Origin: Clostridia bacterium | Lineage (GTDB): Bacteria > Bacillota > Clostridia > Oscillospirales > Acutalibacteraceae | Direction: 5' to 3' | Assembly: GCA_017438845.1 (NCBI GenBank) | Contig: JAFRUO010000005.1 | Location: 107,830-171,829, forward strand | Length of the DNA: 64,000 bases | Part shown: piece after piece, positions 20,066-27,219 of the stretch | Layout of the letters: the number at the start of each line of letters is the position of its first letter | Position numbering within the stretch: the stretch's first letter is position 1 | Made by a program: the position numbers and the translations under genes | The notes under the pieces: generated by a model | Told to the model about the DNA's origin: nothing | Databases searched by the model: none | What the model saw: only the letters and a program-made list of their open reading frames with translations

Positions 20066-20872
20066 ATGGAAAACCTTAATCTGAATGAGAAAAGCCTTAT
20101 ACATTTTGCAAAGCAGTACAAGCTGCATAAAAAAATAAGCTTTTTTGCCGAAATTGCCTCAACCAATGAGCAGGCGAAACAAATCTGTGCACAGGGTAAG
20201 GGCAGGGGCGCTGTAATCGTCGCCGACTGTCAGACCGAGGGCAGGGGCAGACTCGGCAGAGGCTTTGTTTCTCCCAAGGGAAAGGGGATATATTTTACAG
20301 TCGGATACGACCTCGGAGAAAAGGAAAACTGCAGAGTTGATTTAATTTCCTCTGCGGCGGGGCTTGCAGTCAGGGATACGCTTTATAATTTCTTCGGCAT
20401 TGACGTTAAAATCAAGTGGCCTAATGATATACTGGTCGACGACAAAAAACTCTGCGGTATACTCTGCGAAATAATTAACGAAAACAACCGTCCGAAATAT
20501 GCCGTAATCGGTATAGGGCTTAACCTTGAAAAGCAGGAGTTTGAGGACGAGCTTGCCTATACCGCCACCTCGGTGGGCAACGTGTACTCGGGTGAGGTTG
20601 AGCTTGACCACAATGAAATCTGTATTGATATTGTAAACAACCTTGACAGATATATTATCAGAAACGGCATACTCAAGGGTGAGGATCAGTCGGAGCTTAT
20701 CTCGCGCCTTAAAGCTCATTCGGCTACCGTTGGCAGGATGGTGCGCGTTATCGGTACGGATGAGGAATACGACGCAAGGGCGCTTGACATCGATGAAAAC
20801 GGAGCGCTTGTCGTTCAGGGTCCGGTTGAGGTGAAAACCGTCAGCTCGGGTGAAATTGTTCATTTAAGGTAA
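20066..20872 (+). CDS. birA: Biotin--protein ligase, monofunctional
   Basis: 268 residues. It activates biotin with ATP and transfers it to the biotin carrier domain of carboxylases. The biotinyl-AMP loop GRGRLGRGF is at 59-67, KWPNDI and the C-terminal SH3-like domain are present, and STNEQA opens the catalytic fold. The N-terminal winged-helix DNA-binding domain of bifunctional BirA is absent: the catalytic domain starts within 25 residues. So it cannot act as the biotin repressor itself. GAGAGG lies before ATG 20066. Confidence 0.93.
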   Translation: MENLNLNEKSLIHFAKQYKLHKKISFFAEIASTNEQAKQICAQGKGRGAVIVADCQTEGRGRLGRGFVSPKGKGIYFTVGYDLGEKENCRVDLISSAAGLAVRDTLYNFFGIDVKIKWPNDILVDDKKLCGILCEIINENNRPKYAVIGIGLNLEKQEFEDELAYTATSVGNVYSGEVELDHNEICIDIVNNLDRYIIRNGILKGEDQSELISRLKAHSATVGRMVRVIGTDEEYDARALDIDENGALVVQGPVEVKTVSSGEIVHLR

Positions 20873-20915
20873 AGTGCATAAAAAAACGGAATTTAATTCC
20901 TTTATGTAGTATAAT

Positions 20916-20950
20916 TGCACAAATATGCAAAAAATATGAATAAATATGCA
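20916..20950 (+). promoter_or_regulatory. Tandem ARG-box-like operator upstream of argG
   Basis: Two AT-rich palindromes, TGCACAAATATGCA (20916-20929) and TGAATAAATATGCA (20937-20950), lie with centres exactly 21 bp apart. The second differs from the ArgR consensus TGAATWWWWATTCA at one position. The 21-bp spacing of paired boxes is the known ArgR arrangement. No argR gene is in the window. Confidence 0.55.
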
Positions 20951-20958
20951 AAAAATAC

Positions 20959-20986
20959 TTGATTTTATCCGAAAACCGTGTATAAT
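20959..20986 (+). promoter_or_regulatory. argG promoter
   Basis: TTGATT (20959-20964), 16-base spacer, TATAAT (20981-20986), immediately downstream of the paired ARG-like boxes and 33 bases before the argG start. Confidence 0.6.
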
Positions 20987-21018
20987 AAACACAGTTAAAC
21001 TTTTCGGAGGTATTCGTT

Positions 21019-22245
21019 ATGAATAAAGAAAACATCAAAAAAGTCGTACTTGCATATTCGGGCGGACTTGACACTTCAATTATAATTCCCTGGCTCAAGG
21101 AAAACTATAACAACTGTGAGGTTATCGCAGTTTCGGGAAACGTAGGTCAGGCTTCCGAGCTTGACGGGCTTGAGGAAAAGGCACTTAAAACAGGAGCTTC
21201 CAAGCTTTATATAGAAGATTTGACCGAGCAGTTCCTTACGGAAATTGCTTTCCCCTGCGTTCAGGCAGGCGCCAAATATGAGGATTACCTTTTAGGTACG
21301 GCTCTCGCACGTCCCGCAATTGCCAAAAGACTTGCCGAAATTGCAATTGCCGAGGGTGCAGACGCAATCTGCCACGGCTGTACCGGCAAGGGTAACGACC
21401 AGGTACGTTTTGAGCTTACAATTAAAGCTTTTGCTCCCGATATGCCGATTATCGCTCCCTGGAGGGAGTGGGATATCAAATCCCGTGACGAGGAAATCGA
21501 TTATGCAGAGGCGCACAATGTACCCCTTAAAATAAACAGAGAAACAAATTATTCAAAGGACAAGAACATCTGGCACCTTTCGCACGAGGGTCTTGACCTT
21601 GAAAACCCCGCAAATGAGCCTCAGTATAATAAAGAGGGCTTCCTTGAAATGAGCGTTTCGCCCGAAATGGCTCCCGACAAGCCCACTTACGTTACAATCC
21701 ACTTTGAAAAGGGTATTGCTACAAAGGTTGACGGCAAAGAGGTTGGAGCGGTTGAGCTCGTTGAAACTCTTAATAAGCTCGGCGGCGAAAACGGTATCGG
21801 ACTTCTTGACATAGTTGAAAACAGACTTGTCGGCATGAAGAGCAGAGGACTTTACGAAACCCCCGGCGGCGCAATTCTTTACAAGGCTCACGAGGTGCTT
21901 GAAACAATTACGCTCGACAAGGAAACGATGCACTATAAGTCGCTTGTTGCACAGAAGCTCGGCGAGCTTGTTTACAACGCTCAGTGGTACACTCCGCTTA
22001 CAAAGGCGATACTTGCCTTCGTTAAGAGCACTCAGGAAAATGTCACCGGCGATGTTAAGCTTAAGCTTTACAAGGGCAATATGATTAACGCAGGCGTTAC
22101 CTCTCCGTATTCGCTTTATGACCCCGAAATCGCCACCTTTGATGAGGATGAGGTATACGACCAGGCGGACTCAAAGGGCTTTATCAACCTTTACGGACTT
22201 CCCATTGAGGTGCAGGCAAAGCTTGACGCAAAAATCAAGAAATGA
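21019..22245 (+). CDS. argG: Argininosuccinate synthase
   Basis: 408 residues, full length. It condenses citrulline and aspartate with ATP in arginine biosynthesis. The PP-loop signature AYSGGLDTS is at 12-20; [13 protein letters not shown] and the citrulline/aspartate-binding segments are present. TTCGGAGG stands before ATG 21019. argH follows after 74 bases containing a hairpin, so the pair is probably one partly attenuated unit under the ARG-like boxes. Confidence 0.97.
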   Translation: MNKENIKKVVLAYSGGLDTSIIIPWLKENYNNCEVIAVSGNVGQASELDGLEEKALKTGASKLYIEDLTEQFLTEIAFPCVQAGAKYEDYLLGTALARPAIAKRLAEIAIAEGADAICHGCTGKGNDQVRFELTIKAFAPDMPIIAPWREWDIKSRDEEIDYAEAHNVPLKINRETNYSKDKNIWHLSHEGLDLENPANEPQYNKEGFLEMSVSPEMAPDKPTYVTIHFEKGIATKVDGKEVGAVELVETLNKLGGENGIGLLDIVENRLVGMKSRGLYETPGGAILYKAHEVLETITLDKETMHYKSLVAQKLGELVYNAQWYTPLTKAILAFVKSTQENVTGDVKLKLYKGNMINAGVTSPYSLYDPEIATFDEDEVYDQADSKGFINLYGLPIEVQAKLDAKIKK

Positions 22246-22276
22246 GAACCTTGTTGGCTCATACCAATAAAAATCG

Positions 22277-22300
22277 GGCGGAGGCTAAGACTCCGCCTTT
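22277..22300 (+). terminator. Hairpin between argG and argH (partial terminator or attenuator)
   Basis: 7-bp GC-rich stem GGCGGAG/CTCCGCC with a seven-base loop and only a short T run (TTTTATT). Some read-through into argH is expected. Confidence 0.55.
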
Positions 22301-22319
22301 TATTAAAGGATGATTATTT

Positions 22320-23690
22320 ATGCAACTTTGGAAGGGCAGATTTAAAAAGGAGCTTGACGAAAAGACAAACGATTTTAATTCTTCAATTTCCTTCGACAGC
22401 CGTATGTATAAGCAGGATATTGACGGCAGTATTGCTCATGCAACAATGCTTCAAAGCAGGGGCATTATAAGTGCAGAGGATTTAAGCCTGATTGTCAAAG
22501 GGCTTAACGAGATTAAAAAGGAAATAACCGACGGCACACTGACGATTGACCCGAACGCCGAGGACATTCATACCTTTGTCGAGGGCGAGCTTACAAAAAG
22601 AATCGGCGACGCAGGTAAAAGGCTTCACACCGCAAGAAGTCGTAACGACCAGGTGGCGGTTGACATAAGGCTTTACCTTCGTGACGAATGCAACGAGGTT
22701 TTAAAGCTGCTTACGGAGCTTATCGGCGTAATAGCCGACAAGGCGGAAAAATATGCGGCTGCCGTTATGCCGGGTTACACTCATATGCAGAGGGCTCAGC
22801 CTATTACCTTCGGTCATCACCTGTTAGCCTATGCTGAGATGCTCCTTCGCGATAAGGACAGACTGTCCGATGCCGCCGAAAGGATGAATTATTCACCGCT
22901 CGGCTGTTGTGCCCTTGCAGGCACGACTTATGACACCGACCGTGAAATGACCGCCGAGGCTCTCGGCTTTAACGGAGCTGTACAGAATTCGCTTGACGGC
23001 GTTTCCGACCGTGATTTCTGCCTTGAACTTGCAAGTGTGCTTTCAATAATTATGATGCACCTGTCACGCTTTTCGGAGGAAATAATACTCTGGTGCTCAT
23101 GGGAGTTTAAATTTGTTGAGCTTGACGACGCCTTCTCAACGGGCTCATCAATTATGCCGCAAAAGAAAAACCCCGACATCACGGAGCTTGTCAGGGGCAA
23201 GACAGGCAGGGTATACGGCGACCTTATCACGCTGCTTACCATGATGAAGGGCTTGCCGCTTGCGTACAACAAGGATATGCAGGAGGACAAGGAAGCGATT
23301 TTTGACGCCTTTGACACGGTTAAAATTTGCCTTGTAACCTTTATACCGATGCTCAGCACAATGAAGGCTCTGCCCGACAATATGAGAAGGGCGGCGGCAG
23401 AGGGCTTTATAAACGCCACCGACTGCGCCGACTGGCTCGTAGGAAAGGGTATTCCCTTCAGGGACGCTTACAAGGCGACGGGGGAGCTTGTTGCGCTTTG
23501 TATTGACAGGGGAACAACGCTTGAGGAGCTTTCGCTTGACGAGTACAAGAAGGTCTGCGAAGCATTTGACGAGGGTGTTTACGAAAAGATTAACCTTGAC
23601 AACTGCGTTAACGGCAGAACTTCGCTTGGGGGACCTGCGCCCGAAAATGTACTCGGGCAGGTTAAGAGAGTCAGAGAACTGAATAAATAA
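22320..23690 (+). CDS. argH: Argininosuccinate lyase
   Basis: 456 residues. It splits argininosuccinate to arginine and fumarate, the last step of arginine synthesis. The fumarase-superfamily signature GSSIMPQKKNPD, the HTARSRNDQV segment with its catalytic region, and YTHMQRAQP are all intact. AAAGGATG is upstream of ATG 22320. No fusion to argA or argJ is present. It ends at a bidirectional terminator shared with the DUF2752 gene. Confidence 0.97.
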   Translation: MQLWKGRFKKELDEKTNDFNSSISFDSRMYKQDIDGSIAHATMLQSRGIISAEDLSLIVKGLNEIKKEITDGTLTIDPNAEDIHTFVEGELTKRIGDAGKRLHTARSRNDQVAVDIRLYLRDECNEVLKLLTELIGVIADKAEKYAAAVMPGYTHMQRAQPITFGHHLLAYAEMLLRDKDRLSDAAERMNYSPLGCCALAGTTYDTDREMTAEALGFNGAVQNSLDGVSDRDFCLELASVLSIIMMHLSRFSEEIILWCSWEFKFVELDDAFSTGSSIMPQKKNPDITELVRGKTGRVYGDLITLLTMMKGLPLAYNKDMQEDKEAIFDAFDTVKICLVTFIPMLSTMKALPDNMRRAAAEGFINATDCADWLVGKGIPFRDAYKATGELVALCIDRGTTLEELSLDEYKKVCEAFDEGVYEKINLDNCVNGRTSLGGPAPENVLGQVKRVRELNK

Positions 23691-23694
23691 AAAG

Positions 23695-23721
23695 AAGGAG
23701 TCGGGAACAAACCGACTCCTT
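23695..23721. terminator. Bidirectional terminator between argH and the DUF2752 gene
   Basis: 10-bp stem AAGGAGTCGG/CCGACTCCTT with a seven-base loop, between convergent genes; its last base is the first base of the opposing stop codon. Confidence 0.75.
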
Positions 23722-24095
23722 TAAAATTTGAAAATGTTTCTCGCAATTCCGAAAACCAGAAGCACCGCAATTGAAAAGTAGGACAGCACGTTTGTAAGCC
23801 TGTCCTGCTTTTTGTCGTATCTTATATACAGATACAGAAGTCTGCCGAAAACAAAAAGCAAAATCGGCGCAAGGCAGAATATTGCCTGATTATAGCCGAA
23901 GGCGCTTTTGAAGTCGAGCCTTAACAGCGCAAGGCACATTCTCGAAACTCCGCAGCCGGGGCACTGAAGCCCCGTAAGCAGACGAAACGGACAAGGTATT
24001 CCTATGCCCGTTAATTTCATAAATAAAGCATACAATGCTCCGACACCGAGAAGTATCAGAGCATTGCGTATGACTTTTAAAAGCCGTTGTTTCAT
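23721..24095 (-). CDS. DUF2752 membrane protein
   Basis: 124 residues with three predicted helices. The DUF2752 signature is clear: a helix, then IPCPFR, TGLQCPGCGVSRM, then a helix. Family function is unknown; the two paired cysteines in CPGC could bind metal or be redox active. Its ATG overlaps the stop of the upstream DUF4234 gene by one base (TAATG), so both are made from one message and may work together in the membrane. Confidence 0.8.
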   Translation of the reverse strand: MKQRLLKVIRNALILLGVGALYALFMKLTGIGIPCPFRLLTGLQCPGCGVSRMCLALLRLDFKSAFGYNQAIFCLAPILLFVFGRLLYLYIRYDKKQDRLTNVLSYFSIAVLLVFGIARNIFKF

Positions 24096-24769
24096 TATGC
24101 AGCGGGAGCGCCGTCGAAAGCGGCAATCTTGTTAAGCTCGTTCTGGATAAGAGCATAGGAAACAATGCCGAGTCCGAAAAGCGAAAGAACAAGGTAAATA
24201 ACGCCGTTGCCTGTCTGAGGCATGCCTCTTCTTGCCTGAGCGGCGTTGATCTGGTCGCCTGCCTTGTACATCCAGATTAAAAGATAAATACCGCAGGTAA
24301 CAAGACCGAGAAGGAATACCATACCGCCCGAGCGGCCTTCTCTGTCATCGCTTGCGAGGTTGAGTTCGTCAACCATTTTAACAAACCAGATGATTCCGTA
24401 AATGCCGCAGGTTACGAAGCTCAGTACAATTGCGAGAGCAATGTTGCGCTGCGGGAATGTGTATCCGCCCATAGGAGGCTGAGCTGTCGGCTGATATGCC
24501 TGATATCCCTCAGTAGGCTGTGCATAACCCTGATTAGGCTGAGCGTAGCCGGCGTTGGGCTGTGCATACGGATCCTGCGCGGCAGTGGGAGGAGCGTACG
24601 GGTCCTGTGCGGGAGGTGCGTACGGGTCCGGAGCCTGAGCAGGCTGTGCATACGGATCCTGTGCAGGAGGCGCATAAGGGTCCTGTGCGGGAGGTGCGAA
24701 CGGATCCTGATTGGGCTGTGCATACGGATCGGGTTGATTGGGCTGATAAGGATTAAAATTGTCTGCCAT
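24095..24769 (-). CDS. DUF4234 membrane protein with a proline-rich repeat tail
   Basis: 224 residues. Residues 10-105 are a low-complexity array of DPYAPPAQ/DPYAQP/GYAQPNQ units, a likely cytosolic disordered tail. Residues 108-224 hold three helices with the DUF4234 motif, VTCGIYGIIWFVK, repeated as VTCGIYLLIWMYK. Function is unknown. Repeats of this sort often make proteins cluster or bind polyproline-reading partners, but that is inference. The underlying DNA (about 24515-24735) is a degenerate direct repeat and could vary in length by slippage. It has a consensus promoter at 24819-24847. Confidence 0.78.
   Translation of the reverse strand: MADNFNPYQPNQPDPYAQPNQDPFAPPAQDPYAPPAQDPYAQPAQAPDPYAPPAQDPYAPPTAAQDPYAQPNAGYAQPNQGYAQPTEGYQAYQPTAQPPMGGYTFPQRNIALAIVLSFVTCGIYGIIWFVKMVDELNLASDDREGRSGGMVFLLGLVTCGIYLLIWMYKAGDQINAAQARRGMPQTGNGVIYLVLSLFGLGIVSYALIQNELNKIAAFDGAPAA
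24515..24735. repeat. Degenerate coding repeat for the PYAPPAQ array
   Basis: Imperfect 15-24 base units read on the minus strand as DPYAPPAQ-like peptides. Units differ by substitutions and there are no spacers, so this is a protein repeat and not a CRISPR array. Confidence 0.7.
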
Positions 24770-24818
24770 AATTTATACCCCTTTTTTAAAATATATGTAA
24801 ATCAGTGTTTACAACTCA

Positions 24819-24847
24819 ATTATATAGTATAATTATACAGTTGTCAA
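24819..24847 (-). promoter_or_regulatory. Consensus promoter of the DUF4234-DUF2752 operon
   Basis: Minus strand TTGACA (24842-24847), 17-base spacer, TATAAT (24819-24824): an exact consensus match, implying strong expression unless repressed. Confidence 0.75.
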
Positions 24848-24883
24848 ACGAAAAGTGTTCATTATTTCTCCGCTTAAAAACAA

Positions 24884-24912
24884 TTGAAGTCGGAGCCGTG
24901 TTGTGGTAAAAT
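24884..24912 (+). promoter_or_regulatory. uxaC promoter
   Basis: TTGAAG (24884-24889), 17-base spacer, TAAAAT (24907-24912), 29 bases before the chosen uxaC start. Confidence 0.6.
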
Positions 24913-24941
24913 AACCGTATAAAAGCAAGGGAGAGATGAAT

Positions 24942-26351
24942 ATGAAAAAATTCATGGACAGGGATTTTCTTCTTACAACAAAAACCGCAAAGGAAATATA
25001 TAAAAGGGGCGCTGAAAAAACTCCGATTTTTGACTGGCACTGTCATCTTTCGCCTAAGGAAATTTATGAGGATAAAAAGCCGAGGGATATTTATTCTCTT
25101 TGGCTTTCGGGGGACCATTACAAATGGCGTGCAATGCGCTCGTACGGTGTGCCGGAGGAATTTGTTACGGGCAGAAAATCCGGACACGACAAGTTCCTTA
25201 AGTATGCCGAAATAATGCCCTATTGCATAGGCAACCCTCTTTACCACTGGACTCATCTTGAGCTTCAGAGATATTTCGGAATAACCGAAACGCTTTCGGC
25301 GGAAACTGCCGAGAAAATCTGGCAAAGCTGTAACGAGCAGATTAAAAAGGGCGGCTTCTCACCGAGGGAGCTGATTACCCGTTCAAACGTTTCGTGCGTA
25401 TGCACCACCGACGACCCTGCCGACAGTCTTGAGTACCACCTGAAGCTTAAAGAGGATAAAAGCTTTAAGTGCAAGGTGCTGCCTGCTTTCCGCCCCGATA
25501 AGGCGATTGCAATTGAACAGCCTGCTTTTATTCCGTGGCTCGCTGCAATGGAAAAAACCGCAGGTCGTGAGATTACAAGCTATTCCGAGCTTAAAAATGT
25601 CCTCAGGGAAAGAATTGAATTCTTTGATTCTGTCGGCTGTTGCGCCTCCGACCATGCGCTATCCTACGTTCCTTATGCCGAGGCAAACAGCAAGGAGCTT
25701 GAACAGATTTTCAAAAAGGGCGTCGAGGGTAAGAAATTAAGCACCTCGGAGCTTGACAAGTACAAGACAAGCCTTCTTCAGTTCCTCGCCGAGGAATATT
25801 GCGAGCGTGACTGGGCAATGGAGCTTCATATCGGAGCTATGCGAAACAATAACACAAAAATGTTTCAGAAATTAGGACCCGATACGGGCTACGATTCGGT
25901 TGACGACTATGCAATCGCTCAGGGGCTTTCACGTTTTATGGACAGCCTTGAAGCCAAGGGCAAGCTCCCGAAAACCGTGCTTTTCACGCTTAACCCAAAG
26001 GACAACTTCGTGCTCGGCACAATGCTCGGTAATTTCCAGTCGAGCAAGCAGGCAGGTAAAATTCAGTTCGGCTCAGCCTGGTGGTTTAACGACAACTACG
26101 ACGGTATGCGTCAGCAGATTACCACGCTTGCAAACCTCGGCGTGCTCGGAAAATTTGTCGGCATGATTACCGACTCAAGAAGCTTTCTTTCATATCCGAG
26201 GCACGAGTATTTCCGCAGAATACTCTGCGAAATTATCGGCGACTGGGTCGAGGAGGGCAAGTACCCCGAAAACATTAAATTTCTTTCAAAGCTTGTTGAG
26301 GATGTATCCTTTAACAATGCTTACGGTTATTTTAATCTGGAGGACAAATAA
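24942..26351 (+). CDS. uxaC: Glucuronate (uronate) isomerase
   Basis: 469 residues, normal for the family. It isomerises D-glucuronate to fructuronate and D-galacturonate to tagaturonate, the first step of uronate breakdown. The amidohydrolase-type metal site FDWHCHLSP has H33 and H35, and GDHYKWRAMRSYGV is a family hallmark. AAGGGAG is spaced correctly for the second of two in-frame ATGs (24942); the first (24936) is too close. A HAD phosphatase gene starts 6 bases after the stop. No uxuA, uxaB or kdg genes are nearby, so the rest of the pathway must lie elsewhere. Confidence 0.94.
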   Translation: MKKFMDRDFLLTTKTAKEIYKRGAEKTPIFDWHCHLSPKEIYEDKKPRDIYSLWLSGDHYKWRAMRSYGVPEEFVTGRKSGHDKFLKYAEIMPYCIGNPLYHWTHLELQRYFGITETLSAETAEKIWQSCNEQIKKGGFSPRELITRSNVSCVCTTDDPADSLEYHLKLKEDKSFKCKVLPAFRPDKAIAIEQPAFIPWLAAMEKTAGREITSYSELKNVLRERIEFFDSVGCCASDHALSYVPYAEANSKELEQIFKKGVEGKKLSTSELDKYKTSLLQFLAEEYCERDWAMELHIGAMRNNNTKMFQKLGPDTGYDSVDDYAIAQGLSRFMDSLEAKGKLPKTVLFTLNPKDNFVLGTMLGNFQSSKQAGKIQFGSAWWFNDNYDGMRQQITTLANLGVLGKFVGMITDSRSFLSYPRHEYFRRILCEIIGDWVEEGKYPENIKFLSKLVEDVSFNNAYGYFNLEDK

Positions 26352-26357
26352 AACTTA

Positions 26358-27176
26358 ATGTCAATTAAACTGATAGCATCCGATCTTGACGGCACGCTGA
26401 TGGCGCCCGACCATATCACCGTTACCGAACGCACATATAATGCGCTCAGGGCGGCGCACGACAGGGGAGTAAAGCTTGCGATTGCCACGGGCAGAACGCT
26501 CGGCTTTACCGGGAATGTCACCGAGCAGCTCCCGTTTACCGATTATGTGATATACTCAAACGGGGCGGCGGTCTATGACAGAAATCAAAGCAAGGTCATA
26601 TACAAAAACCATATTTCGCCCGAAATTACGGAGGATATACTTTCACTGCTCTCTTCAATGAAGCTTTACTACAACTGCTACGTTGACGGGAAAATATATG
26701 TCCAGAGAGATAAGGTGCAGTATTACAAAAACAGAAGCCTTCCGCAGGAGTTCCTCGATTTGTTTGTCGCCTGCTCGGTTGAGTGTGAGGATATGCACTC
26801 AATGCTCAGAGGAAAAAGCGCCGAGATAATAGCGATGTACTCTTTGTCCGAGGAGCAGGAAAGACGGTTGACTGACCGCTTTCGGCTTCACGGACTGCAC
26901 GTTACCTCGTCGCTCGAGGGCGAGCTTGAGGTTACTGCTCCGAGCGTCAACAAGGGCACTGCGATAGCAGGCTTATGTGAAGCGGCAGGCTTTTCAAAAA
27001 ATGAGGTTATGTGCTTCGGAGACGCACTAAATGACCTTGAAATGCTTGAGTTTGCAAAGCATTCGGTCGCAATGGGAAATGCCGCGGAAAAATGCAAAGA
27101 AGCCGCAAGGCATATAACCACGACCAATGCCGAGGACGGCGTTGCAAGGGCAGTTGAGGAATTGGTGTTAAAATAA
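26358..27176 (+). CDS. HAD-superfamily (Cof-type) sugar phosphatase
   Basis: 272 residues. Motif I is DLDGTL, with D9 as nucleophile and D11 as acid/base. Motif II is in IATGRT, the type IIB cap follows, the lysine motif lies in APSVNKGTAI, and motif IV is FGDALNDLEML. Cof/YidA-type enzymes dephosphorylate sugar phosphates and related metabolites with loose specificity. It sits 6 bases after uxaC and is probably cotranscribed with it, perhaps clearing phosphorylated intermediates. Substrate not predictable. Confidence 0.88.
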   Translation: MSIKLIASDLDGTLMAPDHITVTERTYNALRAAHDRGVKLAIATGRTLGFTGNVTEQLPFTDYVIYSNGAAVYDRNQSKVIYKNHISPEITEDILSLLSSMKLYYNCYVDGKIYVQRDKVQYYKNRSLPQEFLDLFVACSVECEDMHSMLRGKSAEIIAMYSLSEEQERRLTDRFRLHGLHVTSSLEGELEVTAPSVNKGTAIAGLCEAAGFSKNEVMCFGDALNDLEMLEFAKHSVAMGNAAEKCKEAARHITTTNAEDGVARAVEELVLK

Positions 27177-27180
27177 AAGC

Positions 27181-27206
27181 AAAGGGCAGGATTAATCCTG
27201 CCCTTT
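27181..27206. terminator. Perfect palindrome terminator between the HAD and coiled-coil transporter genes
   Basis: 26-base perfect palindrome, arm AAAGGGCAGGAT, usable on both strands between convergent genes. Confidence 0.8.
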
Positions 27207-27219
27207 AATTATAGCCTTT

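Noticed and set aside
20888..20900. GGAATTTAATTCC palindrome after birA as a terminator
   Set aside because: The stem is short and AT-rich with only three T residues; it may equally be part of the argG control region.
24515..24735. Repeated units suggesting a CRISPR-like array
   Set aside because: The units are contiguous, of variable sequence, keep one reading frame and encode a PYAPPAQ-type tail; there are no spacers and no cas genes.
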